A stretch of 64,000 nucleotides of DNA from the NCBI GenBank assembly GCA_000244995.1, contig CM001438.1:1604921-1668920 (forward strand). Reading direction: 5' to 3'. This DNA is from Burkholderiales bacterium JOSHI_001. Its GTDB lineage: Bacteria > Pseudomonadota > Gammaproteobacteria > Burkholderiales > Burkholderiaceae_C. Shown piece after piece: positions 27,079 through 37,100 of this stretch. The notes under the pieces are model-generated. The model was not told the origin of the DNA and made no database searches. It was given only the letters and a program-made list of their open reading frames with translations. Numbering within the stretch: the stretch's first letter is position 1; every line of letters begins with the position of its first letter. The position numbers and the translations under genes are program-made.

Positions 27079-29150
27079 TCCTTGTGGTTCTGCGCCGTCC
27101 CAGCGCCTCCCAGCAGCCCGGCCAGCGCCTGCGGCGGCTGGGGCCGGCAGAACAGGTAGCCCTGCATCTCGTGGCAGCCCAACCGGCGCAGGAAGCCGGC
27201 CTGGTCCTCGGTTTCCACGCCTTCAGCCACCACCGTGATGTCCAGCGCCTGGGCCAGTTGCACGATGGCGGTGGCCACGGCGCGGTCGCGTGCGCTGGCG
27301 CTGATGTCGGTGACGAAGCTGCGGTCGATCTTCAGCACGTCCACCGACAGGTGGCGCAGGTAGTTCAGCGATGAATAGCCGGTGCCGAAGTCGTCGATGG
27401 CGATGCGCACGCCCAGCGCCTTCAGCGCCGCCAAGGTGCGCGCGGCCTGCGCGGGGTGATGGATCAGCATGGACTCGGTCAGATCCAGCTCGATGTGGGT
27501 GGCGTTCACGCCCGCTTCGTTCAGCACGCGCCGCACCATGTCCAGGAAGCCGGCGTTCTCAAACTGGCTCACCGACACGTTCACCGAGACATGCAGCCCC
27601 GCCAGTCCCATGGCCTGCCAGGCCAGCAGTTGCTGGCAACTGCCGCGCAGCACCCATTCGCCCACCGCGTTCATCAGGCCCATGTCTTCCAGCACGCCGA
27701 TGAAATCGGCCGGCGCCACCAGGCCGTGGCCCGGGCGCTCCCAGCGCAGCAGGGCTTCCACGGCCACCACCTGCTGGCTGCCGGCCTGCAACCTCGGTTG
27801 GTAGAAAAGGCGGAACTCGTCGTTGCGCAGGCCCTGTTTCAGCGCGGCTTCCAGTTCCAGTCGCTGCCGGGCGCGCAGGTTCATTTCTTCCTTGTAGAAG
27901 GCGTGCATGCCGCGGCCGCCCGCCTTGGCGCTGTACATCGCGGCGTCGGCGTTGCGCAGCAGGGCGTCGGCGTCCACGCCGTCGTCCGGGCACACCGCGA
28001 TGCCGATGCTGGCGGCCAGCGGCAGGTCGTGCTCGCGCAGTTTCACCGGGGCGGCCAGCGCCGCTTGCAGGCGCTGCGCCACCTGAGCGGCTTCCTGCGG
28101 CGTGGCGATTTCGGGCAGGATGACCGTGAACTCGTCGCCTCCCATGCGGAACAGCAGGTCGCTGGCGCGCAGTGCAGCTCGCAGGCGCCGCGCCACTTCC
28201 TGCAGCAGCAGGTCGCCTGCCTCGTGGCCCAGGCTGTCGTTGACGAATTTGAAGCGGTCCAGGTCGATGAACATCAGCGCGCTGCGATGGGCCTTCGGCC
28301 CTTGGCGCTGGGCGCGTGCGGCGACCTCGGCCAGCCTCTCGCCGAAGTAGGCCCGGTTGGGCAAGCCGGTGAGTGCGTCGTGGTAGGCCTGGTGTTGCAC
28401 CTGGGCTTCGCGTGTGGCGCGTTCGTGTTCATGGCGCGCCAGCGCGCGGTCGGCCCGCCGTACCAGCGCCAGCAGGAAGGCATACAGTGCTGCCAGCAGG
28501 CCCAGCACCACCGCGGCCACTTCCCACAGCGCGCGCTGCTGGCGTTCCAGCATGTCGGTCACGTCGGAATACACCTCGAAGACGCTGTCCACCGGGCCGC
28601 CGGTACTGCTGCGCACCGGCACGTAGGTGGAGATGAGGTTGCGATGGTTGATCACGCCTTCAAAGGCGTCGAAGCGGTCGCGGTAGGTGATCAGGCTGAC
28701 CACCTGACCGCGCAGCGCCTGCTGCAGACCGGCGTTGTCGGCCTTGTTTTCGCCGATCTGCTTTTCGTCGGTGGAGAACACCGTGATGCCCTGCGGGTTG
28801 TAGACCTTGATTTTTGCCACCCGCAGGCCCTGCATTTTGGCCAGCACTTGCTGGCGCAGGGGCTTGACCAGCGGGTGCGCTGCCAGGTCGGCGCGGCTGC
28901 GGCCCGCGGTGGGCGCGGCCAAGGCCTGGAAGGGCCGCCAGACCGAGTTGACGAAGGCCTGGGTCAGGTCGGCATTGGCGTGGCTTTCGTGTTCAATCAG
29001 GTGGCGCACGGTCAGCGCGCGCCAGCTGAAGATCAATGCGGCCGTGACCAGCAGCACGCCCACAAGCGTGGCCCACGAGAAGTGCCGTGCCAGTCGCACC
29101 GGCTTGCGGTGCGCGGCAGCCGGGGCAGGGGTGCTGGAGGAGGGCGGCAA
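27051..29150 (-). CDS. Membrane GGDEF-EAL protein (cyclic-di-GMP synthesis/hydrolysis)
   Basis: This 699-residue protein has one transmembrane helix near residues 25-45, a periplasmic sensor region of about 170 residues, a second helix near 210-230, a GGDEF domain with intact MGGDEFTVI near residue 337, and an EAL domain from about residue 440. The EAL domain has VEALLRWERP, ELDLTESML, DDFGTGYSSLNYL and KIDRSFV. Both active sites look intact, so it may make or degrade cyclic-di-GMP depending on the periplasmic signal. The start used is a TTG at 29150 without a clear ribosome-binding site; a later start would not affect the domains. The signal sensed is unknown. Confidence 0.9.
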   Translation of the reverse strand: MPPSSSTPAPAAAHRKPVRLARHFSWATLVGVLLVTAALIFSWRALTVRHLIEHESHANADLTQAFVNSVWRPFQALAAPTAGRSRADLAAHPLVKPLRQQVLAKMQGLRVAKIKVYNPQGITVFSTDEKQIGENKADNAGLQQALRGQVVSLITYRDRFDAFEGVINHRNLISTYVPVRSSTGGPVDSVFEVYSDVTDMLERQQRALWEVAAVVLGLLAALYAFLLALVRRADRALARHEHERATREAQVQHQAYHDALTGLPNRAYFGERLAEVAARAQRQGPKAHRSALMFIDLDRFKFVNDSLGHEAGDLLLQEVARRLRAALRASDLLFRMGGDEFTVILPEIATPQEAAQVAQRLQAALAAPVKLREHDLPLAASIGIAVCPDDGVDADALLRNADAAMYSAKAGGRGMHAFYKEEMNLRARQRLELEAALKQGLRNDEFRLFYQPRLQAGSQQVVAVEALLRWERPGHGLVAPADFIGVLEDMGLMNAVGEWVLRGSCQQLLAWQAMGLAGLHVSVNVSVSQFENAGFLDMVRRVLNEAGVNATHIELDLTESMLIHHPAQAARTLAALKALGVRIAIDDFGTGYSSLNYLRHLSVDVLKIDRSFVTDISASARDRAVATAIVQLAQALDITVVAEGVETEDQAGFLRRLGCHEMQGYLFCRPQPPQALAGLLGGAGTAQNHKEPARQVAMT

Positions 29151-29218
29151 GGGGCGGAACTGGCCGTGTCTGCAAAGTCCCCGTCATCATCGGTACCCGC
29201 CGCCCGGATGCCAAGCCT

Positions 29219-31429
29219 TTACAGCTTCATTTCCAGGCGCAACTGCCAAGTTGTAGACGAAGCCGCTTCGTTGAGCGTGGTCTCGTTGCCGGTGGTGCTG
29301 CCGCTGAGGTAGTCCTGCGGCGACAGGTTGCTGGCCGACAGGCGCAGCCCCAGGGTGGGGTTGAAGGTCCACAACGCGTAGGCGTCGAACACCCGTTTGC
29401 GGCCGGTGAGGGTGGTCTGGTCCTGCGCCAGCCGGGTGTCATAGCCCGGCGTCAGGTTCAGGTTGCCGCCCACGGTGAGCGGCAGGCCGCGCAGGCGGTA
29501 GTCCAGTCCCAGGTTCAGCGTGGCATGGGGCTGCTGGTCCAGCCGGTTGTCCGGCCCGGGCACGGTCTTGACGCGGCTGCTGTAGACGCTGAGGTTGCTG
29601 CGCACATCCAGCGGCGGGGCCTCGGCCAGCAGTTCGGGCAGGCGGAACTTGGCTTCCAGTTCCAGCCCCTGGGTGCTGGCGTTGCCGACGTTCTGCGGCC
29701 GTGACACCCAGCGCGAGGCGCCGCTGGTGCTGTCGGTCTCCAACTGGGTGATGGCGCGGATCAGGTCCTTGATGTTGCGGCGAAAGAGGTTGGCGCTGAA
29801 CAGCCCGCCGCCGGACAGGTAGTGCTCGAAAGCGATGTCGACGCCGGTGGCCAGTTCAGGCCGCAGTTCGGGGTTGCCGGCGCGGTCCGGCCGGGTCTGG
29901 CTGTTGTTGGCGCTTTGGTTGGGCCGGCCCAGCAGGTTGCTCAAGGTCGGTGCGCGGTAGCTGCGGGTCAGGCTCAGGCGCACCTGGTCGCGGCTTCTGG
30001 GTTCAGGTTTCCACACTGCGTGCAGCAAGGGGGTCCACACCTCGCTGCGGTTGCGCTGGCTGCCGCCATCGGGGAGGCTGCCGCGGGTGGTGATGGCCTC
30101 CCAGCGCAACCCGGCATGCCCGGCCCATTGCGGCGTGGCCTGCCATTCGTCCTGCAGGAAGGCGGCCTGACGCTGGCTGGTGGCTTGCAGGTCGTCGCCG
30201 AAATCGCCCACCTGCTTCACGCCGTCGCGCAAGGTGCTGCGGCTGTCCTGGCGGGTCACGCTTTCAAGTTCGACACCGCCCACCAGGCTGTGGTCGCTTT
30301 CCAGCAGGTGGCTGCCTTTCAGCGCCAGGGTGCCTGAATGTTCGCGGGCGTGCGCCTGTTCTTCCAGGCTGTGCACCACAGCGCCGGCGCCGTTGAATTC
30401 CTGCCGCAAAGAATTCCCGCTGGAACGCCAGCCGCCCACGCCGCCGCGCCATTCCAGCCGCGTGCCTTCTTCCAAGCGGTGGCGGTACTGGCCGTTCAGG
30501 CGCAGCAGGGCGAAGCGGCCATGGCCCAGGTAGTCAAAGCGCTGGTAGTCGCCGGTGTCGATGCCCGAGCCTGGCGTTGGCGCGCCCAGCGACTGCAGTT
30601 GGCCGTTGCGCTGGTTGCTGCCTTCGGACATCACCATGAAGGGCGACAGCGTGAGCGCCTGGCCTTCTTCGCCCAGCCATTGCCAGCGCGTGGACACATT
30701 CAGGCTGTCGCGCTTGTCCAACTGGTCCACCAGCTCGCGCTCCAGCGCCTGGCTGCTGCCGTCGGGCAGCGATTCCAAGCGCAACGCGCGGGTCTGGTAG
30801 GCCCTGTCCTGGCGCGACAGCGTGGCCGACAGGTTGGCGTTCCAGCGTTCGGCCGGCCGGCCGTTCACGGTCCAGCTGGCTGAAGGGCGCACGCGGCCGT
30901 TGTCGAACTCGGTGGTCAGGCGCAGGTCGTTGAACTTTTTGGCGAAGCCTTCGCGCGTGATGATGTTGATGGTGCCGGCCATGGCCCGGGCACCGGTTTC
31001 GGCGCTGGGCGCGCGCAGCACCTCGATGCGTTCGATCTGCTCGGGGCTGAGCGTCTCCACCGAAAAGCCCGGCGGCACGCGTTCGCCGTCCAGCAGGATC
31101 TGGGTGTAGCCGCTGCCCAGGCCGCGCATGCGCGGCGGCCCGCCGCGACCGGCTGGGCCGCTGGAGGTGACACCGGGCAGGCGGCGCAGGATCTCGCCCA
31201 CGGTGGCGTCGCCATAGCGTTCAATTTCCTCGCGGCCGATCACGATCTTGGCGGCGGTGGACTGGCGGCGCTGTTCGGTGTCATTGCCGCGCTGGCCGCT
31301 CACTTCCACGCGCTGGCCGCCTTGCGGTTCGGACGCCGCGGCGGCGGGCGCCGCGGCGGCCTGCGCGTGGGCCGCGCCGATGGGGGCCGTGCCGGCCAGC
31401 ACGGCCAGGCAGGTGAGCATTGTTTTCAT
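29219..31429 (-). CDS. TonB-dependent outer-membrane receptor
   Basis: The 736-residue protein has a signal peptide ending near AHA, a plug domain (DATVGEILRRLPGVTSSG, MRGLGSGYTQILLDGERV, QIERIEVLRAPSAE, GTINIITRE) and a 22-strand-type barrel rich in alternating aromatic residues. These receptors import siderophores, cobalamin, metal chelates or oligosaccharides using TonB energy. The ligand cannot be told. Its ATG overlaps the stop of the U32 gene (ATGA), which is an odd partner since that gene modifies ribosomal RNA. No FecR-type regulator is adjacent. Confidence 0.9.
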   Translation of the reverse strand: MKTMLTCLAVLAGTAPIGAAHAQAAAAPAAAASEPQGGQRVEVSGQRGNDTEQRRQSTAAKIVIGREEIERYGDATVGEILRRLPGVTSSGPAGRGGPPRMRGLGSGYTQILLDGERVPPGFSVETLSPEQIERIEVLRAPSAETGARAMAGTINIITREGFAKKFNDLRLTTEFDNGRVRPSASWTVNGRPAERWNANLSATLSRQDRAYQTRALRLESLPDGSSQALERELVDQLDKRDSLNVSTRWQWLGEEGQALTLSPFMVMSEGSNQRNGQLQSLGAPTPGSGIDTGDYQRFDYLGHGRFALLRLNGQYRHRLEEGTRLEWRGGVGGWRSSGNSLRQEFNGAGAVVHSLEEQAHAREHSGTLALKGSHLLESDHSLVGGVELESVTRQDSRSTLRDGVKQVGDFGDDLQATSQRQAAFLQDEWQATPQWAGHAGLRWEAITTRGSLPDGGSQRNRSEVWTPLLHAVWKPEPRSRDQVRLSLTRSYRAPTLSNLLGRPNQSANNSQTRPDRAGNPELRPELATGVDIAFEHYLSGGGLFSANLFRRNIKDLIRAITQLETDSTSGASRWVSRPQNVGNASTQGLELEAKFRLPELLAEAPPLDVRSNLSVYSSRVKTVPGPDNRLDQQPHATLNLGLDYRLRGLPLTVGGNLNLTPGYDTRLAQDQTTLTGRKRVFDAYALWTFNPTLGLRLSASNLSPQDYLSGSTTGNETTLNEAASSTTWQLRLEMKL

Positions 31430-33384
31430 GTCGGACGGGCGTCTCGTTGCCGGTAAAAGCGCATGGGTGCGGCCGGCACCTCGTTGAGGATGTGGCGGCG
31501 CATGCGCCCCACCACATGCATCTCGCAGGGCTTGCAGTCGAAGCGCAGCGTCAGGCGATCGCCACCGCTCACCAGCGTGAGCGGCTCGGCCCGCACCGTG
31601 CCCTGCACCCCGGTCACGCCCTTGGCCTGCTTGGGGCACAGGCTCATGGACCAGCGCACGCAGTGCTTGGTGATCATCAGGCTCACCTCGCCGGGCTGCT
31701 CGTGGCTTTCGTAGGCCGCTTCGACCACCTGCACGCCGTGGTGCCGGTAGAACTGCAGCGCGGCGTGGTTGTGCACGTTCGCCAGGTAGCTGAGCGCGGG
31801 CTCGGGGTAGGGCGCGGGCGGCTGCACCGCGGGCGCACGCGGCAGGCGCGGCAGGGCCGCGGCGCGCGCCGCGTCCAGCGCGGCCAGGGCATCGCGGCGC
31901 AGGGCATTCAGCGCGCTGGCGGGCACGAACCAGGGCTGCGCGGTGGCCAGCTCGATGCTGGCGGCGCGGTAGATGCTGCCGCCCAGCTTGCCCAGGTGCT
32001 GGCGCAGCGCGGCTTCGGCCTGGGCCGCGTCGCGCGCAGGCTGCTTGTCGCAGGCGGCTTGCGCCTGCGCGCTCGCGCCGTCCTCGGCGGCCAGGCTCAG
32101 GTGCAGGCCGTCGGCGGTGTCGGACAACAGCATGCGCAGGGCGATGCGGCGTTCGGCGCTCTTGCGTTCGAGCAGGCGGTCCCAGGCCATGTCGCGGTTG
32201 CGGCACAGCGCGGTGCCGGCACGCAGGTGCTTCAGCTCGGCCACCGGTTCGTTGGGCTGCACGCGCCAGCGCTGGCCGCCCAGGTGCGTGGCCACGTTCA
32301 CCTGCAGGCCGTGCAGTTCGCGCTGCAGGTCGTACCAGGTCAGGCCATCGCCGTTGGACAGGCCCGCCACGCCCTCGTCCAGTTCCAGCTCCAGGTGCTC
32401 GGCGCCCACTTTCAGCACCTGGCCCAGCGGCAGGCCGGCGTGCTTGGGCGAATCAAAGGCGCCGATGTTGTCCTGGCGGCCGTTGACGAAGTAGTCGGTG
32501 GCACCGCGGTTGAAGCTGCGCTGCACCTCGGGCGTGAAGCCGATCTCGCTGCGGCCCACCGACGAGCGCTTCAGCGCTGGACGGTCTTCCAGCAGGGCGT
32601 CGATCAGGCCGCGGTAGTGGGCCGTGATGTTCTTCACATAGCCCATGTCCTTGTAGCGGCCTTCGATCTTGAAGCTGCGCACGCCGGCGTCCACCAGCGC
32701 CGCCAGGTTGGCCGACTGGTCGTTGTCCTTCACCGACAGCACATGGCTTTCGTGCGCCAGGATGCGGTTCTGCTCGTCCAGCACGGTGTAGGGCAGGCGG
32801 CATTCCTGGCTGCAGTTGCCGCGGTTGGCGCTGCGGCCGGTGTGGGCATGGCTGATGAAGCACTGGCCCGAATAGGCCACGCACAGCGCGCCGTGGATGA
32901 AGAACTCCAGCGTGGCGCGGTCCACCTCGGCCGCCACGGCCTGGATCTGACCCAAGTCCAGCTCGCGCGCCAGGATCAGCTTGGAAAAACCCGCGTCCTG
33001 CAGGAAGCGCGCCTTGGCCGGGCTGCGGATGTCGCACTGGGTGCTGGCGTGCAACTGGATGGGCGGCATGTCGATCTGCAGCAGGGCCATGTCCTGCACG
33101 ATCAGCGCGTCGGCGCCCCCGTTCCACACGTCCCAGGCCATGCGCCGGGCTTCTTCCAGTTCGTCGTCGCGCAGGATGGTGTTCAGGGTGACGTACACCC
33201 GCGCATTGAAGCGGTGGGCGTGCTTCACCAGCCGTTCGATGTCGGCCAGCGAATTGGCCGCGTTCAGCCGCGCGCCGAAAGCCGGGCCACCGATGTAGAC
33301 CGCGTCGGCACCGTGGTTCACCGCCTCGATGCCGATGTCGGCGTCGCGTGCAGGGCTAAGCAGCTCCAGGGTGGCCACGGCCAT
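31426..33384 (-). CDS. rlhA: U32-family protein, probable 23S rRNA C2501 hydroxylase RlhA
   Basis: The 652-residue product is almost the same length as E. coli RlhA (YdcP). It has the U32 barrel start LELLSPARDADIGIEAVNHG, YIGGPAFGAR, HASTQCDIRSPAKARFL and the cysteine-rich signature (SGQCFISH, RGNCSQECRLPY), plus further cysteines in CKPCEMH near the C-terminus. U32 hydroxylases use these cysteines with iron and prephenate-derived chemistry to make 5-hydroxycytidine in 23S rRNA. Older annotations call such proteins collagenase-like peptidases. It lies seven bases after thrH and overlaps the TonB-dependent receptor. Confidence 0.82.
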   Translation of the reverse strand: MAVATLELLSPARDADIGIEAVNHGADAVYIGGPAFGARLNAANSLADIERLVKHAHRFNARVYVTLNTILRDDELEEARRMAWDVWNGGADALIVQDMALLQIDMPPIQLHASTQCDIRSPAKARFLQDAGFSKLILARELDLGQIQAVAAEVDRATLEFFIHGALCVAYSGQCFISHAHTGRSANRGNCSQECRLPYTVLDEQNRILAHESHVLSVKDNDQSANLAALVDAGVRSFKIEGRYKDMGYVKNITAHYRGLIDALLEDRPALKRSSVGRSEIGFTPEVQRSFNRGATDYFVNGRQDNIGAFDSPKHAGLPLGQVLKVGAEHLELELDEGVAGLSNGDGLTWYDLQRELHGLQVNVATHLGGQRWRVQPNEPVAELKHLRAGTALCRNRDMAWDRLLERKSAERRIALRMLLSDTADGLHLSLAAEDGASAQAQAACDKQPARDAAQAEAALRQHLGKLGGSIYRAASIELATAQPWFVPASALNALRRDALAALDAARAAALPRLPRAPAVQPPAPYPEPALSYLANVHNHAALQFYRHHGVQVVEAAYESHEQPGEVSLMITKHCVRWSMSLCPKQAKGVTGVQGTVRAEPLTLVSGGDRLTLRFDCKPCEMHVVGRMRRHILNEVPAAPMRFYRQRDARPT

Positions 33385-33391
33385 GGCGCGC

Positions 33392-34006
33392 TCAGGCGGC
33401 CAGGCGCTGCGAAGCCGCCAGGATGTTGGCCTTCAGCTCGGCGTAGCTGCGGTTCACTGGGAACTGCGGGAACTGCGCCACGATGCTTTCGGGCGGGTGG
33501 ATGAAGAAGCCCGCATCGGCCGCCTGCAGCATGCCGGTGTCGTTGTAGCTGTCGCCCGCGGCGATGACCTGGAAGTTCAGGCCCTTGAGCGCGTTCACCG
33601 CATGGCGCTTCTGGTCGGGCTGGCGCAGCTTGTACTCGGCCACGAAGCCCTGCGCGTCGGTGATGAGACGGTGGCAGAACAGCGTGGGGCGGCCCAGCTG
33701 GCGCATCAGCGGGTCGGCGAATTCATAGAAGGTGTCCGACAGGATGATGACCTGGAAGCGCGTGCGCAGCTCGTCCAGGAAGTCCCGGGCGCCTTCCATC
33801 GGCGCCATGCTGCCGATGACGTCCTGGATGTCGGCCAGCTTCAGGCCGTGCTGGCGCAGCAGGTCCAGGCGGAAGCGCATCAGCTTGTCGTAGTCGGGCT
33901 CGTCGCGCGTGGTGCGCGAGAACGCGGCGATGCCGGTGCGCTTGGAGAATTCAATCCAGATCTCGGGCACGAGCACGCCCTCGAGGTCGAGGCAGACAAC
34001 TTGCAT
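33392..34006 (-). CDS. thrH: Bifunctional phosphoserine phosphatase / homoserine phosphotransferase ThrH
   Basis: This 204-residue HAD-superfamily enzyme carries the nucleophile in CLDLEGVLVPE (Asp7, Glu9), motif II in VIILSDTF, the motif III lysine in QPDQKRHA, and motif IV GDSYNDTGM. DLEGVLVPEIW is typical of ThrH, first known from Pseudomonas, which dephosphorylates phosphoserine and can pass the phosphate to homoserine. I start at 34006 (MQVVCLDLEG); the longer frame upstream is Pro/Arg-rich and not conserved. It is the first gene of a probable thrH-rlhA-receptor unit. Confidence 0.92.
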   Translation of the reverse strand: MQVVCLDLEGVLVPEIWIEFSKRTGIAAFSRTTRDEPDYDKLMRFRLDLLRQHGLKLADIQDVIGSMAPMEGARDFLDELRTRFQVIILSDTFYEFADPLMRQLGRPTLFCHRLITDAQGFVAEYKLRQPDQKRHAVNALKGLNFQVIAAGDSYNDTGMLQAADAGFFIHPPESIVAQFPQFPVNRSYAELKANILAASQRLAA

Positions 34007-34149
34007 GGTGTTTCGGGGGTGGCGCCGGCCGGAGGCCCGCGCGGGTGGGGCGGAAGGTGGAAGATGGTAGCGCAGCACCTCGTCGCCGCACGCCGCACAC
34101 CCTCATCCAAGCGGCCGCCGCGGATCTGGCTTTGCCGGTCCGCCAGCGG

Positions 34150-34189
34150 CGCCCCCTGGGGGGAAGCGCCGGAGGCGCTACGGGGGGGG
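34150..34189. repeat. REP-like GC-rich palindromic element
   Basis: A run CCCCCTGGGGGG is followed by the short hairpin AGCGCC-GGA-GGCGCT and then a G7 tract, between thrH and the hybrid kinase. This form resembles the short palindromic repeats frequent in intergenic DNA of Comamonadaceae relatives. It contains the stop codon of the hybrid kinase. The remainder of this 171-base gap shows nothing else. Confidence 0.45.
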
Positions 34190-37100
34190 ACTGTGCAGCG
34201 CCTGCAGGAGCAGTTCCAGCCGCACCGGCTTGGTGAGGAAGCGGTCGTAGTCCGTGGCGGCGTTGCTGACCTCCTGCGCCGGCACCGGGCTGCCCGAGCA
34301 GACGATCAGCCGGGTGCGGCCCAGGGCCTGGCGCTCGTCGTGGCGCTCTTCAAGGCGCAGGGTGCGTATCAGTTCCAGGCCATCCATGCCATCCATGTCG
34401 ATGTCGGTCACCACCGCGCCCACGCCGCCAGCGCGCCAGCGCGCCAGCGCGGACTGCGCGTTGGCCACCGCCTCCACCTGCAGGCCGCGGTGGCGCAGCA
34501 TGTGGCTCAGCAGCATGCGGCTGGTGGGGTCGTCGTCGCACACCAGGACCGTGCCCAGCGCGGCGGCCTGGACCGGGCCGCCCGGGGAGGGCATCGGCGT
34601 CGAGTCGGCTGCGGGCAGCGGCAGGCTCAGGGTGACGGTGGTGCCTTGGCCCGGGGCGCTGTGCAGGTCCAGCTCGCCGCCCATCAGCGTGCACAGGCGC
34701 TGGCAAATGGCCAGGCCCAGCCCGCTGCTGCCCTGGGGTACGGCCGACAGCCCATGCTCGCCGGTGGCATAGGGCTGGAACAGGCGCTCGCGCAGGGCGC
34801 TGGGAATGCCCACCCCGGTGTCGCTGACCACAAAGCGAAGCTGCGCCCCTTGGGCCTGCAGGCTCAGCTGCACCGCCAGGCCGATCTGGCCGCTGGGGGT
34901 GTACTTGACCGCGTTGCTCAGCAGGTTGATGAGCAGCTGCTTCAGCCGCAGCGGGTCGCCGTGCACCAGGGCCGGCACCTGGCTGTCAAGTTGCAGCTTG
35001 AAGTCCAGGCCCTTGGCGGCGGCTTCGTTGCGAAAGCCATCGGCCACCTGCTGCACCAGCGCGTGCAGATCGAAGTCCTGCGGGCGCAGGCGCAGCTCGC
35101 CGCTGTCAAAGCGCGCGGCGTCCAGCACGTCGTTCAGCAATTGGGCCAAGGTGCGAGCCGAGTCCTGTGCAATGCGCAGCGACGCCTGGTGCGGCGGCGC
35201 CACCGCGTCGCCGGGCAAGGCCTGCAGCGCCAGCGACAGCGTGTGCGTGGGCGCGCGCAGCTCGTGGCTGGCCGACGCCAGCAGCAGGTTGCGCGCCTGG
35301 GCCTCCTTGGCCAGCCGGGCCTGCAGTTCGCGCTCGGTGCTCACGTCCACCACGTAGCCGGTCCAGGCCTGGTGGCTGCTGCCGGCGGGGGTGAGCACGG
35401 CCTCGGCATGCAGCCAGCGTTCGCGCCCGTCGGGGTGGGCGTAGGCGCCGGTCATCTTGAAGCGCTGGCCGGTCTGCAGGCTATTTTGCAGCGCCACCTG
35501 GGCTTCGGCCAGGTCGGCGGCGCGCACGCGCGGGGCGATGTTGGTCAGGATATTGAACTTCGGGTCGAGTTCGATGCCCAGGAAAGCGGCGGCCCCGGGC
35601 GAGTACCAGCTGGACACCAGCGCACCCTGCGCGTTCAGCACATGGCGGAAGGACACCCCGGGCAGCGCGCTGCCGATGTCGTGCAACTGCGCTTCGCTGA
35701 TGCGGCGTGCGCGCACCTCGCGCGACAGCCGCCGCATCCAGAAGAAGGTGAGGCTGCCCAGCAGCAGCAGGGCGCCCGCGGCCACGCCCAGGGCCGGCAG
35801 GTAGCGCTGCCAATGGAAGCCCGGCTTCAGGTCCAGCGCCACCCAGCGGCGCAGCATGCGTTCGCGTTCGTTGGCGGGTACGTCGGCCAGGGCGCGGTCC
35901 ACCAGCGGCAGCAGTGCGGCATTGCTGTGCAGCACGGCGAAGTGGAACTGCGCCGGCAGTTCATCCAGTTCGGCCACTGCACGCAGGCGCCCGTCGCTGT
36001 CGCTGTTGATGCGCAGGTTGGCGAACAGCTTCACCTCCACCGCAGCGTCGGCTTCGGCGCGCAGCACCGCGTCCATGGCCCGGCCGCCGTCGGTCGTGGT
36101 GTGGATGCGGATGTCCGGGTAGCGCTGCGCCAGCAGCTCGCGCAGCGGGTGCTGCGCCGCCAGCGCCAGGGTGCGGCCGCGCAGGCTGTTCAGGTCCCAG
36201 TACAGCGGGGCATCGCTGCGCGCCACGATGTTGTAGGGCATGCTGACATAGGGCGTCGAGTACGCGAACACCTTCTCGCGTTCGGGCGTGCGGGTGAGGA
36301 AGGGGACCATGTCCACCACGCCGGAGCGCATGCCGTCCAGCATGGCCGCCACGCTGTCGAAGGGCACCACCTGCACGCTCACACCCAAGCGCCGCGCCAC
36401 CTGTTCCATGTATTCGGCGGCAATGCCGCTGTGCACACCCTGGGCGTCCACCTCGTTGAGCATGGCCAGCCCGCGCACCGCGCCCACGCGCCAGTGCGGG
36501 CGGGCCAGCAAGGCGCTGCGTTCCGTGTCGCTCAGGTTCAACGATGGGCGCAGTTGCACCCCCTGGGGCAGGTCCTGCAGCGCCGCGCTCCATTCCGGGC
36601 GTGCCACGTCACGCAGGCCGGCGATGCCCTTGTTCAGCACCCCCGCCAGCGGGGCCCAGTCCTTGCGCACCGCGAAGTGGTAGTGGCCGCTGCCGTAGTC
36701 CATCAGCTGGCGCACTTCCACATCGGACACCGGCTGGCGGTTCTGCCAGGCAATGCCCTCGAACAGGCTGCCCAGGTAGTAGTCGGCCCGCTTGTCGCCC
36801 ACCGCGGCCAGGGCCTCGCCGGTGGTTTCCACGGTCAGGATGCTGGCCAAGGGGTACTGGCGCCGCACATGGTCGTTGGCCATGTAGTTGCGTTCCAGCA
36901 CGAAGCGCGCCTGGTCCAGGTCGGCCGGGTGCACCGGCGTCTGGCCGCCCTTGCGCGCGAACAAGGCGCCTTGCAGCGGCGTGGCGCCGAGCGTGAAGGC
37001 CAGGTACTCCATGCGCTCGGCGGTGGGGCCCAGGGTCATCAGCAGGTCCACCTCGCGCTTGCGCGCGGCCTGCAGCACGCTGGACCAGTCCTTGAACACC

